A stretch of DNA of 64,000 nucleotides, from the NCBI GenBank assembly GCA_000827495.1, contig KN817534.1, forward strand, positions 1 through 64,000, written 5' to 3'. The notes under the pieces were generated by a model. It had not been told where the DNA came from. It saw only the letters and a list, made by a program, of their open reading frames with translations, and searched no databases. Source of the stretch: Hypholoma sublateritium FD-334 SS-4. Lineage: Eukaryota > Basidiomycota > Agaricomycetes > Agaricales > Strophariaceae. This document shows positions 35,455 through 48,000 of this stretch, piece after piece. Position 1 is the first letter of the stretch; every line of letters starts with the position of its first letter. The translations under genes were made by a program, and so were the position numbers.

Positions 35455-36260
35455 AGTGATTGCAGTGTTCGCGGGATGTACAAAAATCAAATGTTCGCGT
35501 GGAGCCGGCGTAGTTGGGAATTTGAAGTTGGGGCGAGTAGTTTATTGATGTGCAAGTCCAGCGGTGGGTCGGCGGAATGAGTGGGGAATCGCAGCGTTCG
35601 CAGGAAGTCCAAAAATCGAATTTTGGCTTGAAGGTAGTCTTGTCGTACGCGTGATGAAGTTGGAGACATGGCTCGCAATTGAGCCACGTTTCCGCGGTGT
35701 CGGCATGCAAAACAGTCAGAGCGCGCGCCATTTCCCGGAACTCCAAATCCTAAATTTGCAGGTTCCGACGCGCGTCTGCCACATAGCACTGCATCTCCAC
35801 CCCCTAGCAGCTCTCCTCAGGTTCAGGACACTCTCTGTGAATCTGAAACCGGTGCAGCGAAAGGAGGCAGCTCGCAGCGTTCGCGGGACATCCAAAAATC
35901 GAATTTGAGCTTAAGGGGGGTGTTGGCGTGCGCATGATGACGTCGACGGCACATGAGCGCATAGGATCTCGAAATAGACTGGGATTGGCATGAGGTACTG
36001 TGTAGAAATTATAGGAAAGGGCAGGGGAGGGAGGAGTTGGCCACCGGCGTGCAGCGTTTCCCGGAACGCCAAATCTCAAATTTGGACCGCAGGGGTGTCG
36101 TCCTGCTCGCAGCGCACCGACCATCTCTCCACTGCCCATCTCCTTGTCTCTCCACATTGCGTGGAGCTCGTCGAATCGCGTCGGAGGGCGTAGGATTGGT
36201 GCAGCCGCCGCGCAGCGATCGCCGGAACACGAAATATCTCATTTGCGTGCCGTGGGAACT
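35455..36260. repeat. degenerate satellite, about six units spaced 120-180 bp
   Basis: Each unit has a GCAGCGTTCGCGGGA-like head followed by an AT-rich CCAAAAATCGAATTT-like core. Units lie near 35463, 35582, 35728, 35874, 36052 and 36211. Spacing and sequence drift gradually, as in an old tandem array. Confidence 0.6.
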
Positions 36261-37610
36261 TCGCGCGCGCAGGGCGCGTACTGCACACGCTTCGGCCTCC
36301 ACTGGCATAGACACCCCAACCCCAGCGTCCCAGCCTTTCTAAACGATGTCCTTGACATCCGGGGCACGTCTGGATAAGTAGCGCGCGGCGTATCGGTAGA
36401 GTGCGTGGCGTCGAAGGTGCCAGCCGCTCGCCGCGGGGCCGCAACCTCCAAACGATGTCCCGAAGGCCGGAAGGGTGGCCAGGAGTGGTCGTATATGGTG
36501 TGTGGATGTGTGGGAGTGTCGGGGAAATGGTACGGTCGCGTTTGAGCTCAGGGGGTGCTATGTGCTGGCACCGCGTCCAACGCGCGCGCGCCCCCTGCTG
36601 GCTACAGCCGCGGCGAACTGCAGACGACAAGGTGAGCAATACATCCCGACTCTGTGGTAGAAGAATGACTCACCAGACACGTATGGTGTGTAATGTGTGG
36701 GCGAGTGGGTACTGGAAAGGGGGTGAGCATCAGTTAGGGTGTACTGCTTATATGTGTGATAGACACGCACCAGAGGCGATGCCCATCTTCGACACGTAGC
36801 GACAAGGAAAGGGGGGATGCAATTCATGCGGGCGGGGATTCTCAAGGTGGTGGTGGGAGGAAGAAATGTAAAATTAACAGTACGTACTTCGGCGTTAGCC
36901 ACGCAGGGATGCGGGCATGCTCCATTCGTCCTTCCACAAGTTCCCGACCACCCGAATCTATCCCCCGTGCACCTCATTCAAACCTTACGATAGTGTGTTA
37001 TATTATGTGCGTGGCTCCCGCAGACTCCCAGTGCATTTGCACATGAAACATAGCAGCACCGAGCGCGCAATGGATGTATTTTTGTCTGTGCGTATGCAGA
37101 AACAACACGCGGTGACTGAGCCCTCGATGCACCTGTAGCGCAGAACATACATGTATCTAGGAAATAATTCAGAGAAAGCATTGGAAAATTACAGTGTGAT
37201 CTCCCCCATCCCCAATACACTCGTATTCACAGCAGAAATAGCCTCTTCCTGTCGGCTATTCCATCAATCCCATCACATACTAGTAGAGACATTTACCAAA
37301 ATTATGGCATCGCCAGCGAAGACTTCGGGATCTGCAGAACATGACGACGCGGCAGCCTGGTACTACATGTATTTCTTTCATTTCACCCAATATTATAGTT
37401 TTATCTTGTGTTCAGTGTAGTAGTGTATGTGTTATTTAAAAGCGTGGGCAGTAGCCGCGCTTTGCATAAGATGGACTTGATGAAAGGCGCTTTCTCCTCG
37501 TTCCATTCGCCGTTTAGAGTGTAGATACATTTCAGATAATACCAGGCACTCGGAAGCCCACTAGGAGTTACCGCCGAACCTAGCGTCAACGGTGGGAAGT
37601 GACGCGCGCC

Positions 37611-39562
37611 GCTTTGAAGGAGATGATGCGCGTATGTCTCTCCGCGCTGCGCACGCACGCGCTTTTTCATTTTGTAACAAATTCTTTAAATATCTTGGAA
37701 TTAGTATATTATATGTATAAAGAGTACGCTGTCTAAGTTTCATAGGGAAAAGTGACGTATCGAGAAAGATATGCAGAATATGATTGCGTACGCCGCATGT
37801 ATCCGCTCGGCCTTCCTCCTCCCCCCATTCGCTCTCTGAGACACATTAAAACGTCCCGGATATTATTGATTGACTCTATTTTTAGTTGATCCAATAGCGC
37901 CGGCCCTAGAATTGCGGCGCCTGGCAGCACAACTTCGCGCCGTGTCGTACACACACAGAAGACGTCCAGACAGCGCACCCGGGCGTGCTCGTGTAATTCA
38001 AAATATTACTATTTAGAATCTTTAGCGTAGGTTAGGATAGCGGTGTGTAACAGGCTCCCAAAATTTCGTAGCTTTAAATATAGATTTGCAAACGGTATCA
38101 GCAGTGCACTGCGTCAGGCGCATCTAAGACTCTCTCTCGCAGTGAACAGCATCGCGCTCTTGTACTTTCAAACATAGATCTACAAAATGCTACATTTATT
38201 TATCTAGTTGTATTACCTATATATTGAGAAAATTGCATATGCATAGCACAGAAACGGAGTGAGATATGAGCCGATAACCGGGTGAGCTCACCACCTTCTT
38301 CTCCTCACCCCATTCTCCATTCGAAGCACCTAAAAAACGTCCCACATCGTATTCAAAGATATTTATAGACGCATAGTTACCTCCGGGTCTAGCTCGGTGG
38401 CTCTTCGCGAGCCAGGCTTGCGCCAGGTCCCCGTTGAATGTACTCGGATGCGGAGGAGACTGGTGCAGTACACTGCGACGCGCTCCCGCAGTTCTCCTTA
38501 AAAACCTTTGGAATTGTATAGAATACTATGGATATAAGTCATATACATGTCCCTAAAATTTCGCAGGCGGAGGTGCGGAAATGCAGAAGTCGCTTTGAAG
38601 GAGATGATGCGCGAGTGCTTCCCCGCGCTGCGCGCGCACGCGCTCATTCAATTTGCAAAGAATTCATTAAATATCTTGGAATTAGTATATTATATGTATA
38701 AGGAGCATTCTCTCTAAGTTTCATGGGGTGAAGTGAGGTATTGCGAAAGATATGCGGAATATGATTGCGCACCGCCGCATGTATCCGCTCGGCCTTCCTC
38801 CTCGCCCCATTCGCTCTCTGAGACACATTAAATCGTCCCGAATCTTATTAATCGATTCTATTTTTAGCTGGTCTAATAGCGCCGGGCCTAGAATTGCGGC
38901 GCTTGGCAACACAACTTCGCGCCGTGTCGTACACACACAGAAGACGTCCAGACAGCGCACCCGGGCGTGCTCGTGTAATTCGAAATAATACCTTTCAGAA
39001 TCATCACAGTAGGCTAGAATAGCTGGGTGTAGCAGGCTCCCAAAATTTGGTAGCTTTAAATTAAGAATTTCAAATGGTATTGGCAGTACATTGCGTCAGG
39101 CGCATCCAAGACGCTCCCGCAGTAAACATCATCGCGCTCTTTTAATTTCAAATGTAGACCTACGAAACTTCAGAAACGTATAACAAAATGTATTATCTAA
39201 AACGTGATTGAATAATATGTGTGTAGCACAGAATCTGGATGAGTTATGAGCTGATATCCGGGTGAGCTCACCACCCTCTTCTCCTCACCCCATTCTCCAT
39301 TCGAAGCACAAAAAAAACGTCCCATATCTTATTCAAAGCTATTTATGGATGCCTAGTTACCTCCGGGTCCAGCTCGGCCCTTGGCGAGCCAGACTTCCGC
39401 CAGGTCCCCGTTAACGTACGCGGATGCGGAGGAGACCTGTGCAGCGCACTGCGACGCGCTCCCGCAGTTCTTTTTAAAAATCTTTGTAATTATTGAATAA
39501 ACTATAAATATACTACATGTAAATGTATCCAAAATTTGGGAGGAGGAGGTGCAGAAATGCAC
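37611..39562. repeat. two-copy tandem duplication of about 0.98 kb
   Basis: 37611-38591 and 38592-39562 are homologous over their length. For example, the block around AGACGTCCAGACAGCGCACC and the block around CTCACCCCATTCTCCATTCG occur in both. Units alternate AT-rich stretches with GC-rich islands and carry internal sub-repeats of CACTGCG(A/T)C(G/A)CGCTC type. No coding potential is evident. Confidence 0.8.
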
Positions 39563-42500
39563 AAGTTATTCAACATATTCGACGCACCAGGGCCGCATCA
39601 TCTCCTCCTGCCCAGATTCCACGCCGCCCATCCATTTCGCGCCGCACGGCTTTACGCAGAACACGCCGTAAGATGCAATATCCGCCCCATCAAGGGTCCG
39701 GTGCTATGCCAGCGCACAGGGTGCTAGCGCCTCCCACAGCTCCGCGAACAGCTGTGTGTGCGCCCGGGGCTGGACGCCTGGTCCCGGCGATTCGCAGGCG
39801 TTCCACCGTTTCGCCTGTGGGTCTGACATGTTACGGCTGTGTGAGAGGCGTTTGGGTGGGGAATGAGATTGTGGGACGATGGTGGGGCGAGTGGATGGAG
39901 GTGTGCGCTGCTCGGAATATGTGGTCGAGTGTTGCGTGAATGCCTATGAATACACAAAACATGCATGATCATCTGTTTTTGTTAAATACACTTTATTTCT
40001 TTCAAAATACATGAGCTGGGTATTTGCCTTGGAGGCTATAATAACTTCTCGTCCAGTATAGGACGGGACGGGGGATACACGGGTGTGCAAGCGGCGATCG
40101 CAGATCGCACCGCACGCTAAGCGCCCATGAGTTGAGCCTAATGGATACGGATGTACAACGCCGATTTTCCATTTTCATCCGGTACGTACGTACAGGGCCT
40201 AGCGAAGTATGTATAAAGGCGGGGGATTCTGGGCTGGATATCGACATCCCCTCTTCCCCTCCTCTCTTCTCCTCTCCTCCTCTCCCTCGCTGCCTCCCGC
40301 CCGCCGCGGTGCACCGGCTGCCCAGCTGGCTACGGCGTCTGGTTCGCCTCGCCATTGTCTGCCGGCGCTGTCCTCGAGGAGCGCGCGCCCGTCAGTACGC
40401 CGAAGATATGTGCACGAGCGACGCACCTTCCCAGAGTAAGCACGCCGCCCATCGTCGATTCCCAACGCTGACCGCCGTTCGTTCGTGCATATCGCGGCTC
40501 TGGACACCGGCGTCGTCGGTGCTGACGGCGCTGCGCTGTGAACAGGTGAGTACACGCATCGCGCCGCCGTGCGCAGAGGCAGGCAACAGACTCACCTATG
40601 GGCGCCCGGCGCTGTGGAGCCCGTGCAGCGGGTATGTGCGCTCCGAGCCGATAACGAGCGGCTGACGTCCCGAGGCGCAGGACATGCGCGCGCTCCGGCG
40701 CGCGGTGCCCAGCGCGATTCGCCGCATCCGGCCTCGACGCGGTACGCAGCCCACCTCCTGCGAGACGTGCCTGCTGACAGTGACACGTCGTCGCAGATCC
40801 GCCTGGAGAAGCGGCGCGCCGGCGCGATGGGCGCACACGGCGCCCCCGCAGCCAAGGCGCGCGCTGGTGTGTATATCAACAGACGAGGGACGCGGGATGC
40901 GGGCGCTGCACGGCCCGTCTTACTCTCCATCGGTGTCGGCGGGCCGCGGCATGCGCTGCTCGCAGGCGTCGTCGGGCGGGTGCTGCGCGCCGCACTGTCT
41001 TGATCTCGCTGGTACGTGCACCCGTCAACGACGATAAGCCACCGCTGACGTTTCTGGATCCAGGTCGCGTGCGGTGTCGAGTCGGCAGTCGATGACAGAG
41101 GGGTGGTGTCCTAGACAACGAGCAGGTGAGTTATAGTCGTTGGGCGGGCTCTGGAAGTGTCGCCACAGCCGGGCGTCGTGGGTCTTTGAGCCTCGCTGGC
41201 AACGGCGCGGGGCGCAGCCGCAGACACAGCCTGCGCTCGTTGTGCGCGGCAGCATCGATTCTGAATAGAACATTGCTGGCTGCTGCGCGTCGTCCGAAAT
41301 GAGGGCGCCGCGGTCTTTGTAGTCTGTCCGATGCACGCCGGCGTTGCCTGAACGCACGGCTGTGCCCTTGTCTTTCCGGTCTGAGAAGCGGTGGGCGTGC
41401 TGTTGACGCCTTGAGATCGCCGCGGACGACGGTAAGTGCCCCGCCAGAGGTGGTTTCGTGTTGTGTGTCATGGGGGTGACCATGATGGCGCGGCGCGAAT
41501 ACGGAGGGGGGTGTCAATGGGAGCGACGCGGATGGGTGAGAGCCGGCTGTCAATGTCAGTCGGCGGCGCTGCGGCGTCGTATCAGCGGGCGCTTTCAATT
41601 TCGGTAGAGGATGGACCGGTACCTTGTAGTTTTTAGATAGCGCGTGCACGCTGGACAGGAGAGAGCAAGCGAGGAGGCGGCGGCACACGCGACTCCCCGT
41701 CTGCAGTGCCAGGCGACATCACTGTCGCTCGTCAGTCCGCTGCGCCGTGTGCCTTCGTAGGGGTGTTCGTCGCCACATGTTATCCACGCACTGCGCGAAG
41801 CGCAGGCACCACGGGCGACTCCCTGCCTGCACCGTGCATGTTCAAGCGCCAGGCCATGGCACCGTCGCTCGACAGTCCCCTGAGCCCAAGACGTGTTCAT
41901 CGCTGCACGTTATCCACGCACATGCGCTTCGCGCATGTCGTGCCGTCGCGTATGGGGGAGTCGCCTGCATGCACGCATCAGGCCGACAACAGATGCATCG
42001 TGGACGGGCCCCTCACCTGTAGTACACCCCTCTCCGCGGTACGCGCGCTCAGGAAAGACAGGCGTCGACGCCGCCAGCGGCGGCGTCTTCAGAGCTGCTC
42101 CGCCGTCGGGGGACAGAAGTCCTCCCGCGCATCGACACCATCAGGTGGCGGCGGCTCCTGCGCGGCACGTCGTCGCGAAGTCGTCCATCACGTATCCAAG
42201 AACCTGTGGCGTCCATCGGTGTCGAGCTGGCAAGAAGAGCCCCTGCGCGGCGCGACGCCGGATGAGGTGGCGTCGATTCGGGGGGCGGGAGGCGTCCTGC
42301 GCGAGGGAGGGAGCGGCAGAGGGGCGCGGGTCGGAGGGCGGCAGGGAGGCACGGATCGGAGGGCGGCTGCGGGTCGGAGGGGGGCACGGCGTCAGAGGGG
42401 ACGGAACGGAAGCGGGTGCGAAGGGTGTTTTGGGCGGGCAGAGAGCTGTCGGGCGCGTCAAAAGAGGGCGTTGGAGGGACGGCGTGGGAAGAAAAAGGGG

Positions 42501-42574
42501 AGGAACGAGGGCGAAAGAGAGCAGAGGCGAGGGAGAGAGAGAGCAGAAGGAGGGAGTTGTGGATCGTGGTGGAC
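39563..42574. other. very GC-rich spacer, right part
   Basis: From about 40.2 kb the sequence is strongly GC-rich with CpG-rich words, so stop codons are rare and long overlapping frames appear on both strands (up to 298 residues at 41706-42602). None shows a domain or a plausible composition; Arg, Gly, Ser and Pro dominate. An imperfect two-copy repeat of about 130-140 bp covers roughly 41711-41990, including TTATCCACGCAC in both units and short GC hairpins such as CATGCGCTTCGCGCATG. Confidence 0.5.
42280..42560 (+). repeat. G-rich, purine-biased tract
   Basis: Many G-runs of three or more occur on the plus strand with an internal short tandem motif (GGGTCGGAGGGCGGC and relatives near 42325-42395), followed by a (GA)n-like purine tract. 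Such sequence can form G-quadruplexes or R-loops. Confidence 0.6.
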
Positions 42575-42681
42575 TGGTGGAAGCTTCAGGTGTGAGTCGT
42601 AGGGAGTCGTGGATCGTGGTGGATCGTTCTAACTTTTAGAATGCTTGATATTCACAAGTTCACGGTCACGCGGACTAACCA
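42575..42681. repeat. 5' flank of importin gene, copy 2 of the duplicated segment
   Basis: Matches 30258-30363. Here it abuts the WRAP53-like 5' region without the 2.9-kb segment seen in the left copy. Confidence 0.8.
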
Positions 42682-42776
42682 GAGCCGTGGATGCGTGACT
42701 GGAACTCGGCTCAACTTGACGTTGTTTTCGTGGCTGAACTTATCTTACAACTACAGATCCTCTATAATCGATTCGA

Positions 42777-44440
42777 ATGGAAGAATCGCCGATATGGGTC
42801 CCAGAACCGCTCAACATATCCTCCACTCCTCCATGTGCTTCGGTTCTCAATATAAACCAAAAAAACCACAGCGCGGACTTTGCCCGTGCCGCTAAATGGT
42901 ATGTCAAATACTACATCCCCAAGCCTAGCTTACCAGTGCTTCAGGTGTCCCGACGGCGCCGTTATCATGGCCCACACTGAAAGCGGCACATTTCAGCGCT
43001 TCGATATGTACGTTCATGCGTATCACTGTCCTCCAAAAATCTAAAGGTGCTGTATGCAGCACAGTGGGACGCGTAAGCTGCTCTCCATGCATAATATGTC
43101 AGATCCATATTAACTATTACGCTCATTCCAGCTCAAAACCAGGCCCCTGCGCGCGAATTCCCCCAGCCGGCTCCCGTGCTCGACTTTGTCTGGTATCCCA
43201 CTGCTACAATACACGACCCTTCAACATTCTGCTTCGTGGCCTCAGTTCGCGAGTGCCCCGTGAAACTACTAGATGCGTCTGACGGACGGGTGCGCTCTAA
43301 TCTCCTTGACAGCACCCACGAATTTCATAATGCCAACAGCTCCGCGCGTCGTATAAAATNGTGGATCACAGAGAGCGGCAAATCGCCCCCCACAGCCTNG
43401 CATTCAACCTCACAGCTCAAAAGTATGACTCTCTTCATTCGCCAAATTTAGCACCAACTGACCAGCTGCAAACATAGACTATACTGCGGCTTCGAGGATG
43501 CAATTGAGGTATTTGACCTCTCTCGCCCAGGCGAGGGTACGCGTCTGCCGACCACGCCATCTAAGAAAAGCAAGGACGGCCTGAAGGGTATTGTTTCTGC
43601 GCTCGCCTTCTCTCCCTCGTACAGCCCAGATGAATCGTTCTTCGCCGCGGGGAGCTTCACGCCCACTGCGCACAATATCGCGATGTTCAGCGACGCTCAG
43701 CCGGATCCTCTTATGTACCTCGGTGGCGGGCCGCAAGCCGGCGTTACGCAGGTGGGCGTACATTATCCGCGTGTTCGTCATCTGCTAGCTTACTGGAGAC
43801 AGCTGCGCTTCAATCCGCTGCGTCCCCATATCTTATACGCAGGCTATCGCGGACACGCCAGCGGGACGATATACAGCTGGGACGTGCGGTCCAACGTCGA
43901 CGTGCCGGTCGAGATCTTCCATACATCCGACAAGCCAGCGGCACGCTCGAATCAGAAAATGCATTTCGACATCGACTGCGCAGGGCGTTTCCTCAGCACA
44001 GGAGACCAGGTACATCAAATCGTGTAATTGCATGTGGATCTGATTACTTACATGCGCCCACAGCATGCCCATATCTCTATTTTCGATCTATCTTATAACA
44101 CAGAAGTCACACACGAGCCAGAATTAGACCCTCCATACGGGGACCACGATACAAGAGTCACTCCCCCCACTTTGAAATATCGGGCGCACGAAGGTATACA
44201 ATCTTCTCGACAGTACCTCTTCCATGAACTAACAATCTTTTCTTCGTAGACGCGGTTAGCTCGGTCGCATTCCACCCCTTCCGGCCTATGTTGTTGTCTA
44301 CAGCGGGCTCGCGGCACTTCCGAGAGGACGCTGCAACCGACGGCACGTCTGATGCATCGGATGAGGAGAACTCTAGCGCTGGTGTTCGGCAACCTACCAC
44401 GTTGGACTCTAGCATCAAACTGTGGGATTTGTCGGTCTAG
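42777..44440 (+). CDS. WRAP53/TCAB1-like (Swt21-like) WD40 protein, complete copy
   Basis: Eight exons (42777-42898, 42945-43011, 43143-43289, 43340-43422, 43478-43751, 43803-44009, 44064-44193, 44250-44440) join in phase to 406 residues. WD40 blades typical of the WRAP53 family follow one another: VLDFVWYPTA with CFVASVRECPVKLLDASDGR; RASYKIVDHRERQIAPHSLA with FCGF-like LYCGFEDAIEVFDLSRPG; IVSALAFSPSYSPDESFFAA; LRFNPLRPHILYAGYRGH; IDCAGRFLSTGDQ; DAVSSVAFHPFRPMLLSTAG; and the end SSIKLWDLSV. Animal WRAP53 brings telomerase and scaRNAs to Cajal bodies; the budding-yeast relative Swt21 is linked to the spliceosome. The role in basidiomycetes is open. The second intron's donor is atypical (TAC|GTTCAT) and that junction is the least certain. 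Two N calls lie in exon 4. Confidence 0.87.
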
Positions 44441-45067
44441 GTGTATACAATGGCATCGGATTTCCTATCGTCCGTGAGATCGAGGCCGTTTTCATTCTCG
44501 ACGTGTTTTCCGCGGTGCGCAGGCATTTTGATTACATGAATCAGGCGGTGGTGTAGTTATGAGGACGTATTTGCTCCGCACACTTTGCTTATGCACGGTG
44601 CGTGTTCCTCTGTTCTCTCTTGCTTGCGAAGTCTCGCTGAAAGGAAGTTCAGTAGAAGAAAAGCATGGTCGCCATTTACTCAGCCCTTACCTACTTCCGT
44701 CATTGTATTGTGATTCCTCTAACGAGCGTTCTTCTATTACCCGCGCAGTTGGACACTAGGCACCAAATTTTGCAATTGCATTCCAACATGAGGACGTACT
44801 GAATTTAAACGAACAATCCGATGGAACTCGCTGTCCTGCATGAGGTGTGTGGGTGACCGATCCATGCTTTCTCGCCCCTTTTATGGGCGCTTATTTTGAC
44901 TTCCTGAACTATCGCCCTGCCCACAATCGAAGCAGCGACGCATGTCGGTTATTTCTAGCTTTTCGTATCCGCCGAACAAGCTTCTCCTAAATACGTTCGT
45001 CGGAGGGCAAGTATCTGCCAACTATTCGCTCTCTCCCTTGGTGCATCGCAGTCTCCTACCTCGAACT
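44441..45067. other. intergenic / promoter of SF1 helicase gene
   Basis: No feature was recognised apart from one GGGCGCTTATT motif near 44886 shared with the 35.1-35.3 kb repeat. An in-frame Met at 44942 upstream of the chosen helicase start would add 42 residues. Confidence 0.4.
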
Positions 45068-48000
45068 ATGACGACTACGCACTATATCGCGCAGGACCTG
45101 CTCCCTCCAAGCCCTAGCATTCCAGAACAGCTTCAGGTCCGCCGTATAGCCCTCCGCCACGCGGGCGACGCCGTGTGGCACCTCACCCATCCGCACGCTG
45201 AAGTCACCACCTTGGGTGCCGCACGCGCGATCGGAATCGCATACCACACCTCGCCGAGCGGCGCGCTCGCCTTCGTCGCGCTGGCCACCACGCACAGCAT
45301 CTTCCACATCGATCTCCCCGAGGACGAAAAGGCCCCTCACGTGGACAGCGCGCTAGCGCAGCTCCTTGGAAGCGAACGGTCCTCCGCAGCTGGTGATTAC
45401 AACGCGCGGCCCCGACTGGTCGGGTTCACGCTGGCGCGCACGGCCGTGCGGGTCCAGCAAGTGCTGCGAAAGCCCATTCGCGGTGTCGACGTGGGGAAGC
45501 TGGACACGTCTGCTGAGAAGGATCTGACCCCCGCTGAGGCTGCGCGGCAGTGGCTATCACGCAATGCCAACCAGTGGGAAATCACGCGCCTATGGCTGGG
45601 CGACGAGCGTACGGCGGANAGAAATGTGTGCTTGCAAGCGTGGCTTGCCGCTTGGTCAGTTATTGCATAAATCTTGTTCTTGAGTTTTTTTTGACTGAAG
45701 CAATCTGTTCAGTATCGGAAATACTAATATAGAAAAACTAGACGCCGTGTTGCAAATTGACACAGAATATCTCAACCCATCGGTATGCTGACATTTCCTC
45801 CTAACTGTGAAAACTTGAATCCCCCTTGTAATCGTCATTTCTCTTCCCAGGAGCTCGGATGCCTCAAGGAATTGATAACTCAGTCGGATCTCATAGAGAG
45901 CATGAAGCCAAAAGAGTCTACCGGCGACTTTAACAAAATTTCTGTAAACAAATTCGGAAAGGTCGAGATCACAAATTCGCGCTATAAGACGAGGGTACGC
46001 TCAAGCCGACATGTATGTAAAAATATCCCCACTCCTCTCTGTAAACCGACATAGATATTGTGCTTTCAGACGCAGGTAATAATGACGCAACAAAACGGAC
46101 AACAGTACATCGGGACCCCTCACCAGGCGAAAGGCAAAAAAACAATGATATCGATGCCCGGGGCGCCGCGGAACGTGGGCGACATCACGCAGGTTAGGGT
46201 CGTCGGCCGCCAAAATTTGACGAACACTGAGAAAGCACGCGAGAAACTGATCCACTGCCTGTTGACCGGGACGAAGACCCTGCGCGAGTCGGCCTTCATT
46301 CGTTTGATATGGTTTCCGCTATGGAAGAAGCTTTCTTTTCAGGACACACGTACCGCGCTGGACCAGGACTATGTCGATGACATCGTGTCGAAGATGAGAC
46401 TGAACGATTCGCAGCGTCGCGTTGTCGTTGCGATGACATCGGAGAATGCGCTGCCGCTTGTCNTCACTCACGGTACGCTCGTACCGCACGCGTTGACCAN
46501 ACAATCTTGCTCATTAAGGGCATCTGCAGGACCCCCAGGGACAGGCAAAANGACTACGATTGCTGCCGCATCTCGAATATGGGATTTGTGTCGCTGCCAC
46601 GTGTGGATAGNTGCCCATTCTAATGTTGCAGTCAAAAACATCGCAGAAACGCTTTTCAAAAAGGAGGTCGACTTCAAGCTACTGGTTTCTAAAGAGTTTT
46701 TTGAAGAATGGTGAGCGCAAAAATATTGTACGGGGNNNNNNNNNNNNNNNNNNNNNNNNNNNNNNNNNNNNNNNNNNNNNNNNNNNNNNNNNNNNNNNNN
46801 NNNNNNNNNNNNNNNNNNNNNNNNNNNNNNNNNNNNNNNNNNNNNNNNNNNNNNNNNNNNNNNNNNNNNNNNNNNNNNNNNNNNNNNNNNNNNNNNNNNN
46901 NNNNNNNNNNNNNNNNNNNNNNNNNNNNNNNNNNNNNNNNNNNNNNNNNNNNNNNNNNNNNNNNNNNNNNNNNNNNNNNNNNNNNNNNNNNNNNNNNNNN
47001 NNNNNNNNNNNNNNNNNNNNNNNNNNNNNNNNNNNNNNNNNNNNNNNNNNNNNNNNNNNNNNNNNNNNNNNNNNNNNNNNNNNNNNNNNNNNNNNNNNNN
47101 NNNNNNNNNNNNNCTCAGTATGATGTCCAATCCTGCGCTCCGGGACATCGGGGCCTTCGAAATCGTCCCAGTAGAGCGATTAGTTATCGATGAAGCGTCG
47201 CAGATCAATACTTTCGAGTATATGGTACGTAGACTACTCTACTCGCCATCGCAAGNTAGTTACTTATACAACTGACGGCAATTTACAGACCATTTTCGAA
47301 ACGTTTCAACACGTTTTACAGAAAGTCTGCTTCTTTGGTGATCCTAGACAATGTCACTCATTTCTTACGCTCTAAAGAAAAATACTTATATATTTTCCTC
47401 AGTGCCTCCGTTCGGACAAGAGAAAATTCAGACAATCAACACAATTTTCGATTTTTCTTCGAAGATGGAGGCGAACCTAACCTTCTTTCTCGACGTTCAA
47501 TGTATTTTGCCTCATATTGTAAACGCAGTATCTCCGATTGATATTTTTTTTTCACTTAGACCGTATGCCTGTACCCATCGGACATTTCATTTCAAAACAT
47601 GTTTATGGGGGACGACTGAAGTCCCAGCACAAAATAGTCGATGCAAACTGTGTCACATTTGTTAACGTCGATGGCCAAAGGTCCTGCGAAGAGAGATCTG
47701 GATTTAGTTGGAAGGTAATGNCATAACCTCAAGAATCNGAAGAAANTGCGATATTGATCCTAGTTTNACCATGTACAGAATGTCGCAGAGGCNCAAACGA
47801 TCGTCNATTTGATCNAGCACTACTATAAAAGCTTCAATTTCTGTGTTATAACGCCGTACGATGCCCAACGCACCACAATAGAAAACGCTGTGAGGTCGGC
47901 GTCCCCAAATTTGCCTTGGGGCTCGATNTATAACTTGGATAGCTTTCAAGGTGCGCCGCCATTTCGAATCTGATCACACTTACTGGAATTAATACATTGA

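Larger units (their letters stand above)
34866..37610. other. repeat-rich spacer between the two WRAP53-like copies, left part
   Basis: No gene is supported. It holds two families of degenerate repeats (35115-35295 and 35455-36260, listed separately) and GC-rich stretches. Open frames on both strands reflect base composition. Confidence 0.45.

Noticed and set aside
35000..36300. CRISPR-like impression of regularly spaced repeats
   Set aside because: Units are degenerate, long and irregular, there are no cas genes and the host is a eukaryote; a decayed satellite explains it.
41706..42639. Overlapping plus-strand open frames of 298 and 248 residues
   Set aside because: They lie in very GC-rich DNA where stops are rare in all frames, are Arg/Gly/Ser/Pro-rich without a domain, overlap each other and run into the duplicated flank.
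46468..47208. Long frames on both strands across 46.7-47.1 kb
   Set aside because: They consist mostly of the N gap.
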